Below the pieces are notes generated by a model. It made no database searches. It worked only from the letters and a program-made list of their open reading frames with translations, and had not been told where the DNA came from. This document shows positions 17,606 to 26,984 of a stretch of DNA of 64,000 bases, piece after piece. Positions within the stretch are counted from its first letter, which is position 1. Every line of letters starts with the position of its first letter. A program made the position numbers and the translations under genes. The DNA is from a virus: positions 47,431 to 111,430 of IMG/VR virus record IMGVR_UViG_3300033145_001087. One strand, written 5' to 3'.

Positions 17606-20314
17606 TTAACTTACTACAAAAGCATTAATATCAAAATAACCACCAGATGTTGGACTTGTATAATCTACCCAACAAGATACATCTACACAAGAATCTGATG
17701 TTAATGTTCCGTGAAGTGTTTGATTGCTTGTAGTTAAAGTTGTTGCATCTACTACTGTATAATCATCATCACATTTTAAAGCAATATTCGTGATTGTTTC
17801 ATTCATATTCATATAAATACTTGTCCCAGTACCTGTTCCATTATTACAAATTCTATAAATTGCTTGCGAACTACCAGCATTTTGGTCATCTGGTTCACAA
17901 TCAGTTTGTGTTGGCGTACACCTAAATGTTAAATAGTTTGTGGTTACATCTCCCCAAATTGAGCCAGTCCAAATAGTAAAATTAGTATCTGGGTCACCTA
18001 CCTCTGCATCTGTATTATTTGTAATATTAACAGAATCAAAAAATAAAGTAGTTCCAATACCATAATTTCCATACATTGAATAATAAACATATATTCTAAA
18101 AGTATCGTCAGTATATATTCCATCTGTAGCATTATATACCTCTCCATTTACCGAGTATGATATAACATCATTATCGTGAAGTTCAAAAGTTGCATTCCAA
18201 CCAATAGTCGATACATTAGTTAATATATCTGGATGTTCAGGAAGAAGATAATAACAATCAATATCTCCTTCACCGGCGGGATGCGTATCACCATCATAAT
18301 ATGAATGGATGAGAAAATGGGAACCTGTTGTATTAATTGCATATACACTAAAATTTATTTTCCAACCACCAGGATTAGCTCCACAATTACTACCATATCC
18401 TGTTGCGTGTCCATGAACATGTTCCATTTCAACTTTTGTCCCATATTGTAATGTGGTAAAATTTGTAAGTCTTAAAACATCATCATTAAAAGCGTTATAT
18501 GATTGTAGAAAAATATGGTCTTCGCATCCTGGTGCAACGGTGCAAGTTCCACTACCATTAATATATCCACCTTTTAAATTATAATCATCATAAGCATAAG
18601 CACTAAAATTGTCTGTTTGAACATAAGTTTCATTCCAGGCATGTGTATATAAATTAAATTCATCCTTCCAAACATCGGTTATTGTTTGTTCTACATCATT
18701 AACACCATAATATCTAACATCAGAACCTTTATAAGTTTCTTCTGTCTCATTACTCCAAGAATGCCACAAATAACGGTAAGGTCCCGCTTTTGAAAAAATA
18801 TCACTAGCATTATACATCATAGCTGATAAATTGGAAGCTGTCTTGTTTGAATTGTTTATGTCTAATAACACCGTGCCATTGGTTATATTTACGGTCACAT
18901 TAAAATAACCAGTCCCGCTTGTGGTTAAATTATAACTATCGTCCCAATAATCTGAATATTCTGGTTTTGGAGGTCCCTCGACTGTGGTTGTGGTAATATT
19001 TACTACGGAACACCTATCAAACGTTCCAGTTGCATCATCGCAAATATATCCATAAGCCGTTAATGTTCCTTCATCCGTTTCCAAAGTTTCATATGTACAT
19101 CTTATTTGAAATCCATCATCTGAATAGGGACCCTTACAAAGTGTATCCGTATCTCCACCATCACAAACATCATCTTCACCAACTACAGAAGTAATACCTG
19201 CTGTTCTACATATTATTAAGGCAATAAGTTCGACGTTATCTTCATGTCCAAATGCTGAATAAGTTATATTTAATCCTGCTGTTTGTGGGTCTGGAGAATC
19301 TTCTAAATCTCCTGTCCAGGTTGGCGTGGATGGCGGGTCAACAATATAATCAAATTCTAAATAAGCATTATTATCATTATTTAAACTAACAACTTTAAGG
19401 TCAAAAGTATCATTAACACCGCTTAGATTAGTAAGATATTCTATATAAAGGGTTGGTTTGTAAATTATTGGAAAACTCATAATATAGGTTCCATTAGTTA
19501 AATATACTTCAACGATTGTCGTATTTCCACTTTGATTATTTCGGGGATAAATTGTTATATCTTGGGTAGAATTAAGTTCTTCCTCAAAAGTAACTCTTAT
19601 ATATTCATTATGATAAATAGGCTCCGTCCAGATATTATCTAATTCTGAGGTCTCATTATACACGTTCGAAATAAAACTTTTATTTTCGTCTAAATGTATC
19701 GCATCTGAAATAAATATTGGGTCGAACAATCTAACATTATAAACTTCATAATCGGAATTAATATCATACTGAGCTTTAAGGATACCACTTTTATAAATCC
19801 ACGCCCATCTATAATCAGGATGTAATTCAACTTTCATATTCAATCCAAATTCTAAAGATATTTTATCAGAAAGTTTATATGTATCTCCTTCATACGTTAG
19901 GTCTCTAACTTCATATCGTAAAAAATATTCTGATGCATTAAATACTTCAATCATATGAGAAATAGGAAATACCTCTACATCATCGAGAGTTCCATCAAAA
20001 AGATATGTTTCTTTTATAACAGGTCCTCTTATATAAGGTGTTAATTTTGTAATGGTTATAGTTTTATTTTCTTCATCAATACTTGTATTTATTTCGATTC
20101 CAGATAGACGACGGTTCATTTTAGAATTCCCATCAAAAATAGAAACATATTCTCTACCCGCTACTACCCATCTATTATTATCATTTTTAACATAGAATGT
20201 AGCTTTATCTGTATCAATCTTAAGTTTAACATTATCCATAGAAATATAAATTATACCAGTAGCTAGTAAAAGAAGTATTAATGTTCCAATAATATAATTT
20301 TTAGTATCTGTCAT
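17606..20314 (-). CDS. Membrane-anchored surface protein, paralogue of the 1688-residue protein
   Basis: The 902-residue protein has a single N-terminal hydrophobic helix (about residues 8-26). A domain of about 190 residues follows that matches the start of the protein at 28-5094 (ATFYVKNDNNRWVVAGREYVSIFDG; YEVRDLTYEGD; YEVYNVRLFDP). The rest is a series of beta-rich, sequon-rich segments with scattered Cys pairs (CRTAG...CDGGDTDTLC, CEPDDQNAG) and no recognisable catalytic motif. It is likely exported and exposed outside the membrane. It lies between the repeat protein and two small paralogues in the late operon, so a virion appendage or a host-surface modification protein are both possible. 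Confidence 0.65.
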   Translation of the reverse strand: MTDTKNYIIGTLILLLLATGIIYISMDNVKLKIDTDKATFYVKNDNNRWVVAGREYVSIFDGNSKMNRRLSGIEINTSIDEENKTITITKLTPYIRGPVIKETYLFDGTLDDVEVFPISHMIEVFNASEYFLRYEVRDLTYEGDTYKLSDKISLEFGLNMKVELHPDYRWAWIYKSGILKAQYDINSDYEVYNVRLFDPIFISDAIHLDENKSFISNVYNETSELDNIWTEPIYHNEYIRVTFEEELNSTQDITIYPRNNQSGNTTIVEVYLTNGTYIMSFPIIYKPTLYIEYLTNLSGVNDTFDLKVVSLNNDNNAYLEFDYIVDPPSTPTWTGDLEDSPDPQTAGLNITYSAFGHEDNVELIALIICRTAGITSVVGEDDVCDGGDTDTLCKGPYSDDGFQIRCTYETLETDEGTLTAYGYICDDATGTFDRCSVVNITTTTVEGPPKPEYSDYWDDSYNLTTSGTGYFNVTVNITNGTVLLDINNSNKTASNLSAMMYNASDIFSKAGPYRYLWHSWSNETEETYKGSDVRYYGVNDVEQTITDVWKDEFNLYTHAWNETYVQTDNFSAYAYDDYNLKGGYINGSGTCTVAPGCEDHIFLQSYNAFNDDVLRLTNFTTLQYGTKVEMEHVHGHATGYGSNCGANPGGWKINFSVYAINTTGSHFLIHSYYDGDTHPAGEGDIDCYYLLPEHPDILTNVSTIGWNATFELHDNDVISYSVNGEVYNATDGIYTDDTFRIYVYYSMYGNYGIGTTLFFDSVNITNNTDAEVGDPDTNFTIWTGSIWGDVTTNYLTFRCTPTQTDCEPDDQNAGSSQAIYRICNNGTGTGTSIYMNMNETITNIALKCDDDYTVVDATTLTTSNQTLHGTLTSDSCVDVSCWVDYTSPTSGGYFDINAFVVS

Positions 20315-20337
20315 TTTATCCTATTGTATTAGGTATT

Positions 20338-20361
20338 ATTTTTACATTGTATTGTAAAAAT
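20338..20361. terminator. Intergenic hairpin upstream of the 902-residue gene
   Basis: ATTTTTACA and TGTAAAAAT form a perfect 9-bp stem with a 6-base loop in the 51-base gap between two minus-strand genes. It could be a partial terminator or an RNA processing site. Function is inferred only from position. Confidence 0.4.
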
Positions 20362-20365
20362 CTTT

Positions 20366-20752
20366 TTATTTAGTATGAAGCCTAATCATACCATTTTTTT
20401 CACTAAACATAATTTTTTTATTTTGGTTATTTATAGTAATCTGAAAACCAACAAAACTTTCAATTGTTTTACCACTCGAATCATTTGAAGTTCCTATAGA
20501 AAAGGAAGTTCTTCTAAAGTAAATCAATCTATATTCTTCTGGTCTATAACTACTTTCAGGTATTTCAATTATTGTATTATTAATCATAAAAATACCTACT
20601 TTTAAATCAACAATAATATGTTTATCTCCGTTATCAATTCTGAAAGCTATTAACTTGTCTTGAACTATATCACCAAATAAATTTTCTTTATCGCCTTCAA
20701 ATTGTTTTAATTCAATATCATCATCATATATAGCAGTCCACCTAAAAACCAT
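20366..20752 (-). CDS. Small phage-type protein, paralogue of the next gene (128 aa)
   Basis: The N-terminus WTAIYDDDIELKQFEGDKENLFGDI and the central EEYRLIYFRRTSF match the 153-residue neighbour (WQAVFDNGDIIAQYDN, LIYFRRNF). This W-A-x-(Y/F)-D-(D/N)-G ... Q-(F/Y) domain is familiar to me from small proteins of many phages and plasmids, but I know no function for it. The rest is beta strands. Its location within the late operon suggests a virion-associated or assembly role. Confidence 0.55.
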   Translation of the reverse strand: MVFRWTAIYDDDIELKQFEGDKENLFGDIVQDKLIAFRIDNGDKHIIVDLKVGIFMINNTIIEIPESSYRPEEYRLIYFRRTSFSIGTSNDSSGKTIESFVGFQITINNQNKKIMFSEKNGMIRLHTK

Positions 20753-20761
20753 TTAACTCAC

Positions 20762-21223
20762 CTACTTATTTTTTCCAACTGTTTCTGTTAAATCTTCTTT
20801 CTCTTTTTTTTTTACATTATTAAATTCTATTTTTTTTGGTCTTGCTCCTAACCCTTTAAATATTTCTAATTTTTGTTCTTGTGTGCTTGTTTTAATACCT
20901 AAATGATGAACAACTCTTGGAACTAATGGTTCAATTACACCACCAACACTTTGTCTTACAAAATTTCGTCTAAAGTAAATAAGTTCTGGATTAGTTCCTG
21001 TTAAAGTATAACTAAATCCCGGTCCTTTTATTGTTTTATTAACCAAATTAACAGTATATCCTTCATCGAATTCAGTAGAGATAATACTAAATTCTGTTAA
21101 TTCATTTTCTTTATCTAAAACTTCTTTAAATAATATTTCGTTTTTTTCATTATCATATTGAGCTATTATATCTCCATTATCGAAAACAGCCTGCCAATAA
21201 TATCCAAGTGTTTCATTTATCAT
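20762..21223 (-). CDS. Small phage-type protein, paralogue of the previous gene (153 aa)
   Basis: It shares W-x-A-x-(F/Y)-D-(N/D)-G-D-I, a Q-Y/F-D stretch and LIYFRR with the 128-residue protein at 20366-20752, so the two arose by duplication. This copy adds a basic C-terminal tail (ARPKKIEFNNVKKKEKE). It is preceded by the glycosyltransferase fusion with a 12-base gap. No biochemical role is known to me. Confidence 0.55.
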   Translation of the reverse strand: MINETLGYYWQAVFDNGDIIAQYDNEKNEILFKEVLDKENELTEFSIISTEFDEGYTVNLVNKTIKGPGFSYTLTGTNPELIYFRRNFVRQSVGGVIEPLVPRVVHHLGIKTSTQEQKLEIFKGLGARPKKIEFNNVKKKEKEDLTETVGKNK

Positions 21224-21235
21224 TTTTAACCTCTA

Positions 21236-23686
21236 TTAATTATTCTTAAATTGTATAGTAACTATCGCTTCTTCAAAGCGTCTACCATCTTTTCTATATA
21301 TTCTATTTGTTTTAATTTGTCTAATTGTATAATCACAATCAAATTCCCTAAGTAACACTTCAATATCATTTAAATGCCAAATTTTTAAATGTTCTTTCCA
21401 AGGGTCATCATTTATAGGAATAACTAAAACTAATGTTCCATCTTCTTTTAATATTCCTTGTGATTTTTTTATTAATTCTGTTGGGTTATTTATATGTTCT
21501 ATCAAATGACTCATTAAAATCATATCAAAATAATTCTTTTGATATAATTTATCAAGTTCAGCGTGTTGATAATATGAAATATTATCGTTTTTTTGTTTAC
21601 AATAATCTATAGCAGTCTGTGAAAAATCACAACCAAATACATCAGCATTAGGAAAATTATCTTTAATATATCTAGTGTCTGAACCTGTTCCACAACCAAC
21701 ATCTAAAAAGGCTCCGCCATTAAAACTTTTAGTAACCAAGTCTATTTCCTTACTATCGTTTCTATCTATTCCTGATTCTATTTCATTTTCATAAATTACA
21801 TCCCAATATTCTGGAGTATTTATATTTTTAGGTGTTATAATCATACTATCTGAACATTCTATTTTTCTATTTGGAAAAAATTCAGTTATCCATTCTTTAG
21901 CTATACTACTCCAACTATAATCTTTTCCTAAACATGCTTTGTGCATCTTTTCCCATTTTTCTTTATTGGTAAGTAATTCAACAATAGAGTCTATAAATTT
22001 TTCCTTATATTCTTTACTATGAGGATTTCCATCTATTCTTATAGCAACATCATCAGGCGCTGTTTCTTTTAAAGCACCAAGATTTGAAATTACAATAGGA
22101 GTTCCTGCTGATTGTGCTTCAAATGCTGTTATACAACAAGTTTCTGGAAAAGTATTTGGATAAGCTAATATTTGGGCTTTCATATGTTCTTGTGCAAGTC
22201 TATCTTGTTTTATAGTTCCAAAATATTCTACTCCTTCCATATTTTTTAATCTATTGTATAATGGTTCAAATTGGTCATCATCATATTTTTCACCATATAC
22301 TTTCATTGAACTAAAAACTCTTAAATGTGCATGTGGTACTCTTTTCCGTATTTCTGGAAATACGTCTGCTAATATTTCTAATCCTCTAAAAGGTGTAGAT
22401 GAATAAATAAGTCTTCCAGGAATTTTTTCTATTTTATCTCTATTTTTAAAACGTTTTTTATTTATACCATTTCTAGCTATAAATATTTTATCATTTTTCA
22501 TAAAAGGATAAAACTTTAACAATTCATCTTTATGAAATTCTGTCAATGCAAAAATTTTATCTACATTTTTATACGCTTCTTCTATTTTATTATAAACAGG
22601 GTCACCTGGCATATCATGTGTCCAAAGACAAACAGTTTTTGCATTAAATTCTTTCTTAAAGTCTACCATAGTCAATATGTCCGTATTTCTACTTAAAATA
22701 AGTAAGTCTGAATTTAAACTTTTTAATGTCTCACCACTTGTTATTAAATCGTGATAAATTACATTATCATAAACTCCTGGTCTTGGACATGTACAAAATA
22801 CATGAACATTAAATTCGTGTTCATTTGCAAATACTTTAGCTAAGTTTATAATATCTCCCTCCGAACCCCCACATCCTCTTCTTTCAAGTTCATCTCCTGA
22901 AAAAGCATTATATGTATGATTTACAAATGTAATTGTTTTTTTATTTGGGTCTCTTCCTAAAGCTTTATCATATTCTTCAATAACATCTTCTCTTCCATCT
23001 TCCTGTAATTTTTTTCTACATAATTCTCTTACAGCTTCCTCAGATGGAAAGAATATTTTATTTTTAACATCATAATGGTCACAAAGTATTCCACTATCTG
23101 CCCATACTTTGAATCCTAATTTCTTAGCGTGATAAAAGAAATAATGGTCTTCTCCAATTGGACATTTAATCTTTCTTCCATCGTCCAATTCCATAGTCCA
23201 ATTTTCTTTAAAATATGGTATATTTGCTTTATCAAATTTATCAAACACACTCATATTAATAAGACAACAACCAAGCCCACTTCCTGAAATTTCAAAAACT
23301 TTATCCAATGGAAAGTCATACATAGGGCCGCCACCTTCTTTTTCAAAGATTACTGGTGCTGAAGGTTCTGATTTAGTCCAATATATACCAGTTAAAATGT
23401 CTTTCTTTTTAGATAACATTATTCGCATTACATCTTTTGGAACAAACACATCATCATCTATAAATAATACCCATTCAAAATTTTCTTTTCTAACTTTTTT
23501 TACAGCCTCTATCCTATTCTTAGCCCAACCATCTTCTCCTTCTACAAATATATATTTCCAAAACATACCTATTGGATGAAACGATGCTAATTTATTCATA
23601 TGTTGCATCCATTTTACACTAACCGTTCCTCTGGTTATTACACATATACCAACACCGGCTCTCCCTTGTTGTTTTTCATTATTCAT
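21236..23686 (-). CDS. Three-domain fusion: GT-A glycosyltransferase, GT-B glycosyltransferase, methyltransferase
   Basis: About 815 residues. The N-terminal domain (1-240) is a GT-A glycosyltransferase: VGICVITRGTVSVKWM start, metal-binding IDDDVFVP near residue 78 and IGEDHYFFYHAKKLGF. The middle (about 255-640) is a GT4/GT-B transferase (LWTHDMPGDPVYN, GRLIYSSTPFRGLEILADVFP, AQSAGTPIVISNLGALKETAP). The C-terminal 165 residues are a class I SAM methyltransferase (AFLDVGCGTGSDTRYI, FDMILMSHLIEHINNP). One polypeptide could thus add two sugars and methylate the glycan. I chose ATG 23686 because GGTGAG lies 4 bases upstream; GTG 23695 is possible. It overlaps the upstream methyltransferase by 8 bases. 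Confidence 0.85.
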   Translation of the reverse strand: MNNEKQQGRAGVGICVITRGTVSVKWMQHMNKLASFHPIGMFWKYIFVEGEDGWAKNRIEAVKKVRKENFEWVLFIDDDVFVPKDVMRIMLSKKKDILTGIYWTKSEPSAPVIFEKEGGGPMYDFPLDKVFEISGSGLGCCLINMSVFDKFDKANIPYFKENWTMELDDGRKIKCPIGEDHYFFYHAKKLGFKVWADSGILCDHYDVKNKIFFPSEEAVRELCRKKLQEDGREDVIEEYDKALGRDPNKKTITFVNHTYNAFSGDELERRGCGGSEGDIINLAKVFANEHEFNVHVFCTCPRPGVYDNVIYHDLITSGETLKSLNSDLLILSRNTDILTMVDFKKEFNAKTVCLWTHDMPGDPVYNKIEEAYKNVDKIFALTEFHKDELLKFYPFMKNDKIFIARNGINKKRFKNRDKIEKIPGRLIYSSTPFRGLEILADVFPEIRKRVPHAHLRVFSSMKVYGEKYDDDQFEPLYNRLKNMEGVEYFGTIKQDRLAQEHMKAQILAYPNTFPETCCITAFEAQSAGTPIVISNLGALKETAPDDVAIRIDGNPHSKEYKEKFIDSIVELLTNKEKWEKMHKACLGKDYSWSSIAKEWITEFFPNRKIECSDSMIITPKNINTPEYWDVIYENEIESGIDRNDSKEIDLVTKSFNGGAFLDVGCGTGSDTRYIKDNFPNADVFGCDFSQTAIDYCKQKNDNISYYQHAELDKLYQKNYFDMILMSHLIEHINNPTELIKKSQGILKEDGTLVLVIPINDDPWKEHLKIWHLNDIEVLLREFDCDYTIRQIKTNRIYRKDGRRFEEAIVTIQFKNN

Positions 23687-24239
23687 TGTTCTCACCTATA
23701 TTATAATTAAATATATCTTTAAGAAAATTGTAATATTGCTCCCAAGTAATATATTCCATTTCTTGTATTTTAAATGAATCTGTCCATTGTAATACATCAT
23801 AAAAATGTTGTTTCTTTATTTCTTTTGGAATATGCTTAGTCCAATCTGTAATATTTACAATGCTCCATTTTGGAATAAAAGTTATTTTATTATCGTCAAT
23901 CATACAAAGCCATCTATGATGACAAAATCCGGCATAACTTTCATTACCCTTCCAAGTATCAACACCCTTCGTACATTCTGTTAATATACTAGGGACGATT
24001 ATTATACCCGCTTTACTAACACGCATCATTTCTTTACAGACAAAAAGTGGGTCTTTTATATCTTCTAATACATTACTACAATATGCTAAATCAAATTCCT
24101 TATCTTTAAAAGGCCATTTTTTACATATATTCTGTTGTGTATAATGTAATTTACAATCCTTTGGTTTCTCTATAATATCTATAATATGCGTAGCATCTTT
24201 TTTTGTATTAATTGCTCCTCCAACATCTAAAATTTTCAT
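23679..24239 (-). CDS. Class I SAM-dependent methyltransferase-like protein
   Basis: The 186-residue protein has a degenerate Rossmann motif I (MKILDVGGAINTK), an acidic strand-2 end (HIIDII) and the motif IV/V region KEFDLAYCSNVLEDIKDPLFVCKEMMRV typical of Methyltransf_11-type enzymes. Motif I lacks the usual GxGxG and the protein is short, so activity is not certain. It is translationally coupled to the glycosyltransferase fusion and probably methylates the same sugar product. Confidence 0.65.
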   Translation of the reverse strand: MKILDVGGAINTKKDATHIIDIIEKPKDCKLHYTQQNICKKWPFKDKEFDLAYCSNVLEDIKDPLFVCKEMMRVSKAGIIIVPSILTECTKGVDTWKGNESYAGFCHHRWLCMIDDNKITFIPKWSIVNITDWTKHIPKEIKKQHFYDVLQWTDSFKIQEMEYITWEQYYNFLKDIFNYNIGENNE

Positions 24240-24367
24240 ATTATTCTCACCTATATTCTAATATTTTTATTTTATAAGATATTCCATATATATCACCTTT
24301 TTTATTTATAGTAATATATATGTAATTTTCTTATTGAATGTTTTGGTTTGGTTTGACACCTGACGAA

Positions 24368-24880
24368 CTAAACTTCATCGTACTGAAGCCGAAATTGTTT
24401 GGTCTGTGTTGCCCCCGCACTAGCCGCAGACGTTATACTTGCTTGTATAACAATAAAGTCACTATATCCTGTAGCTGTTAGACTAGCAGAAAGACTTCCT
24501 GTAAAGCCAAGATTAGCCGCTCCTGGGTCTGCTGTAGGCATTACTACACTGGCTTTAGCATCCAAATTAGTTGTTGGTGTTGTAAAAGTTGTTGTTCCAC
24601 CATAAGTTGCTGTCGATGCTGAACATTTCAATGATTCTCCTGATACATAACCAGTTCCACTTGAACTCATCCAAAGTTGAAGATTTTCAATCCTTGTAAA
24701 TGTTCCACTCCAATATCCTCTAAACCATTTACTATATGAGTATGTTCCTGCTGTTATAGGATATGTACTTGGTGCTAGATTTGCTGAGTTATTACTACCC
24801 AAATTTAAATTTCCGGCTGTTATATCAGTCGTATCGCCGGCTGTTGCATTATATTCAATAAATGCGAATGTTGCTGCCAT
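24368..24880 (-). CDS. Small Thr/Ser/Gly-rich beta protein, probably virion component (170 aa)
   Basis: Composition is low in Lys and rich in Ala, Gly, Ser and Thr, like phage decoration or tail fibre-knob proteins. Strand-like repeats occur (TYSYSKWFRGYWSGTF, LSASLTATGYSDFIVIQASIT). Its DNA is less AT-rich than its surroundings and it has its own late-type promoter at about 24958, suggesting high expression. No family recognised. Confidence 0.6.
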   Translation of the reverse strand: MAATFAFIEYNATAGDTTDITAGNLNLGSNNSANLAPSTYPITAGTYSYSKWFRGYWSGTFTRIENLQLWMSSSGTGYVSGESLKCSASTATYGGTTTFTTPTTNLDAKASVVMPTADPGAANLGFTGSLSASLTATGYSDFIVIQASITSAASAGATQTKQFRLQYDEV

Positions 24881-24953
24881 TTTATTTCCCTCTATTTATT
24901 TTATTGTTGTTTATTGCATTAAACATAAGTATATACTATTATATGTAATTTCT

Positions 24954-24969
24954 CCTATATAAATCTTTT
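24954..24969 (-). promoter_or_regulatory. Late-type archaeal promoter
   Basis: On the minus strand AAAAGATTTATATAGGAGAA shows a purine-rich BRE and TATA box, followed by GGAGAAATTA as at 34400 and 12620. It lies about 75 bases before the start of the 170-residue gene and would restart late transcription halfway along the operon. Confidence 0.75.
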
Positions 24970-25002
24970 GGTTTTTAACCTAAAAAAAAGTAAAAAAATA
25001 TT

Positions 25003-25365
25003 TTACTCTATATAACCACTAATAACGAATTTAACGCCTACTGCGTCTGCACTACTAACTATATGTCTAGTCTCTCCTGTAGAACCAGTCACAATCATTT
25101 TATAAGGTATTTCCCATGAAAAATCTAAACTTGATGATGACGCAATATGAAAATCTAATGCTTGAACTTCACCCGCTTCAGTATAATTATCTGGGTATAT
25201 CTTAAAATTTGCAGCCACTCCACCACTTGTTACTTTTAAATCTGTAATATTAATTTTTCTTACATTTGTATTAGCACTTCCAATAGTAAAGATTGTTTCT
25301 GCAGTTGTTCCCATTGTAGATGCGAACTGAAACTGACTAACTTCGTGCCTTCCTATATTAACCAT
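25003..25365 (-). CDS. Small beta-rich virion-type protein (120 aa)
   Basis: The 120-residue protein (MVNIGRHEVSQFQF ... SGYIE) looks like the other three proteins at 25384-26969: alternating strands, few Lys, and segments such as TTAETIFTIGSANTNVRKINITDLKVTSGG. Good SD (GGAGGAAA) precedes the ATG. It is likely a capsid decoration or tail-knob component; inference from composition and operon position. Confidence 0.5.
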   Translation of the reverse strand: MVNIGRHEVSQFQFASTMGTTAETIFTIGSANTNVRKINITDLKVTSGGVAANFKIYPDNYTEAGEVQALDFHIASSSSLDFSWEIPYKMIVTGSTGETRHIVSSADAVGVKFVISGYIE

Positions 25366-25383
25366 TTTTATTTCCTCCGTTTA

Positions 25384-25842
25384 TTATCTATTAGCATTCC
25401 ATTCAGTATAAGTTTCTGTTAACTCTATAGGAACCTTAATATAACCACAAGCTACTGTTATATTAGCATCTACTGTAGTTACTACTTCCAATCTTGCATT
25501 TTTCCAGCCTTGCCATTTACCTTGAAATGAAACAGAAAATACTACAGGAGCATCTGTAGCATCTGCATCTAAAATACTAATAGTTTCTGTATCGTCTGTA
25601 AATTGAATTGTTATAACATTCCCTGCTTTTTTTTCAGATGAAATTACTAAATCTGTCAAATAAAGACTCCCATCTGTAATTGGAGAAGTTATTATACTAG
25701 TTCCAGCAGTTGTTCTAGATACTGATTTAAAAGCCCCTTTTATATGACAAGGAGAACAAGTTACAAGTGTTTCTCCAATTAAAGTTTTTTCTACACAAAG
25801 TGCTTTATTATTTTTTAAATTAATTAAATGTGTTTTTACCAT
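25384..25842 (-). CDS. Small beta-rich virion-type protein (152 aa)
   Basis: I choose ATG 25842 (MVKTHLINLKNNKALCVEK) because the longer reading would overlap the upstream gene. Segments such as SPITDGSLYLTDLVISSEKKAGNVITIQF resemble the neighbours' (a target-binding beta sandwich that ends in an IKVPIELTETYTEW strand). Two Cys occur in TCSPCHIKG. Probably part of the same virion-protein family expansion. Confidence 0.5.
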   Translation of the reverse strand: MVKTHLINLKNNKALCVEKTLIGETLVTCSPCHIKGAFKSVSRTTAGTSIITSPITDGSLYLTDLVISSEKKAGNVITIQFTDDTETISILDADATDAPVVFSVSFQGKWQGWKNARLEVVTTVDANITVACGYIKVPIELTETYTEWNANR

Positions 25843-25852
25843 TATTTTTAAC

Positions 25853-26395
25853 TTAACTATTTTCTTGAAAATAACCAAAAATATTTGCAGATACTGTTCC
25901 AGTAGCATTTATAGTAACAGCAAGTTCATCACCAGTATCTAATATTATAGCCCCATCTGTAGGAAATTTTTTTGGATTATGTGCAGGTGTATGAATACTA
26001 TAAATAGTTTCTCCTGTTAAAGTACCTGTTACTGCAGCGTTTCCATAAGAAGTTACTAATGGTGTTTTACCAGAACCGAAATTTAGATTTCTTCCTGTAA
26101 TAGTTGTTCCAGCGGCTGTTCCACTAGTTACTTTAAACAATGTCCATAAAGTATTTACAGTATTACTAAAACCAACTCTATAAATATGTAATGATTTTAA
26201 AGTATCTGTATTTTTGATATAAATAATTTCATCTCCAGCAGTAGCACCAAATGTACTTACCCAACCATATGCTTCTCCTTCTTCCGCCTCTGCTTGTATT
26301 TCATGTCGAACAGTTGCATGTGTTTTTAATCTATTTCTACTATCTACTCCAGCAATATTACTATTCCCTTCACCATCTTCAATTCTTAGACCCAT
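25853..26395 (-). CDS. Small beta-rich virion-type protein (180 aa)
   Basis: Start ATG 26395 follows AAAGGTGGAAAA. MGLRIEDGEGNSNIAGVDSRNRLKT aligns with the next gene's IRDGTGNGNLAKVNSDKMLNV, so the two are paralogues. Both share a TGR/TPQ-NxxxGSGxxxxG segment in the middle and a strand ending in an aromatic C-terminus. A tail-fibre or decoration role is inferred. Confidence 0.55.
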   Translation of the reverse strand: MGLRIEDGEGNSNIAGVDSRNRLKTHATVRHEIQAEAEEGEAYGWVSTFGATAGDEIIYIKNTDTLKSLHIYRVGFSNTVNTLWTLFKVTSGTAAGTTITGRNLNFGSGKTPLVTSYGNAAVTGTLTGETIYSIHTPAHNPKKFPTDGAIILDTGDELAVTINATGTVSANIFGYFQENS

Positions 26396-26405
26396 TTTTC
26401 CACCT

Positions 26406-26969
26406 TTACTCTTGTTTATGATAATTAAATGATACATATAAATGTATATTTATCCCACCAGTTACTGCATAAAATGTAATGGTTCTATTTTTAGGTATTA
26501 CTATTGATTGGTAAAATTCATATGTATGAGATGCACCATCTGCACTAACTGCTATTCTATCTAATGAATTTCCATCACTCAATCCAGTTATATCATTTCC
26601 TTGTTCAAAAGTACCATCTGCTTGATGTCCACTACCTAAATTAGTATTTTGTGGAGTAATAGCTGTTCCGCCAGAAGGTGTCCCAGAATCATTTTTCTGT
26701 ATAATAATTATTTCATTACTTGCAACATATAATTTTATTCTAGATATTATCATATCTATTTCTGAATCATTTTTTATATAAGCAAAACAATCATCAGCAC
26801 CAGTAGGAGTTACTGTAAAATATGCTTTATATCCTTGTCCTTCTTTATGTGAAATATAATGTTCTCTAGATTCTGTCATTGCACCAACATTTAACATTTT
26901 ATCTGAATTTACTTTTGCTAAATTACCATTACCTGTTCCATCACGTATCATTTCTGGAATTTTAATCAC
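26406..26969 (-). CDS. Small beta-rich virion-type protein, paralogue (187 aa)
   Basis: Paralogue of 25853-26395 (shared IxDGxGNxNxAxV start, NTNLGSGHQADGT against NLNFGSGKTPLVT). GTG 26969 overlaps GGGGTGA, while ATG 26951 (MIRDGTGNG) matches the start of the paralogue better, so the exact start is open. Function not recognised. Confidence 0.5.
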   Translation of the reverse strand: MIKIPEMIRDGTGNGNLAKVNSDKMLNVGAMTESREHYISHKEGQGYKAYFTVTPTGADDCFAYIKNDSEIDMIISRIKLYVASNEIIIIQKNDSGTPSGGTAITPQNTNLGSGHQADGTFEQGNDITGLSDGNSLDRIAVSADGASHTYEFYQSIVIPKNRTITFYAVTGGINIHLYVSFNYHKQE

Positions 26970-26984
26970 CCCTTATTATATAAT

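Noticed and set aside
24240-24367. Gene or promoter in the 128-base gap before the methyltransferase
   Set aside because: AT-rich sequence without an ORF and without a clear BRE/TATA in the right orientation.
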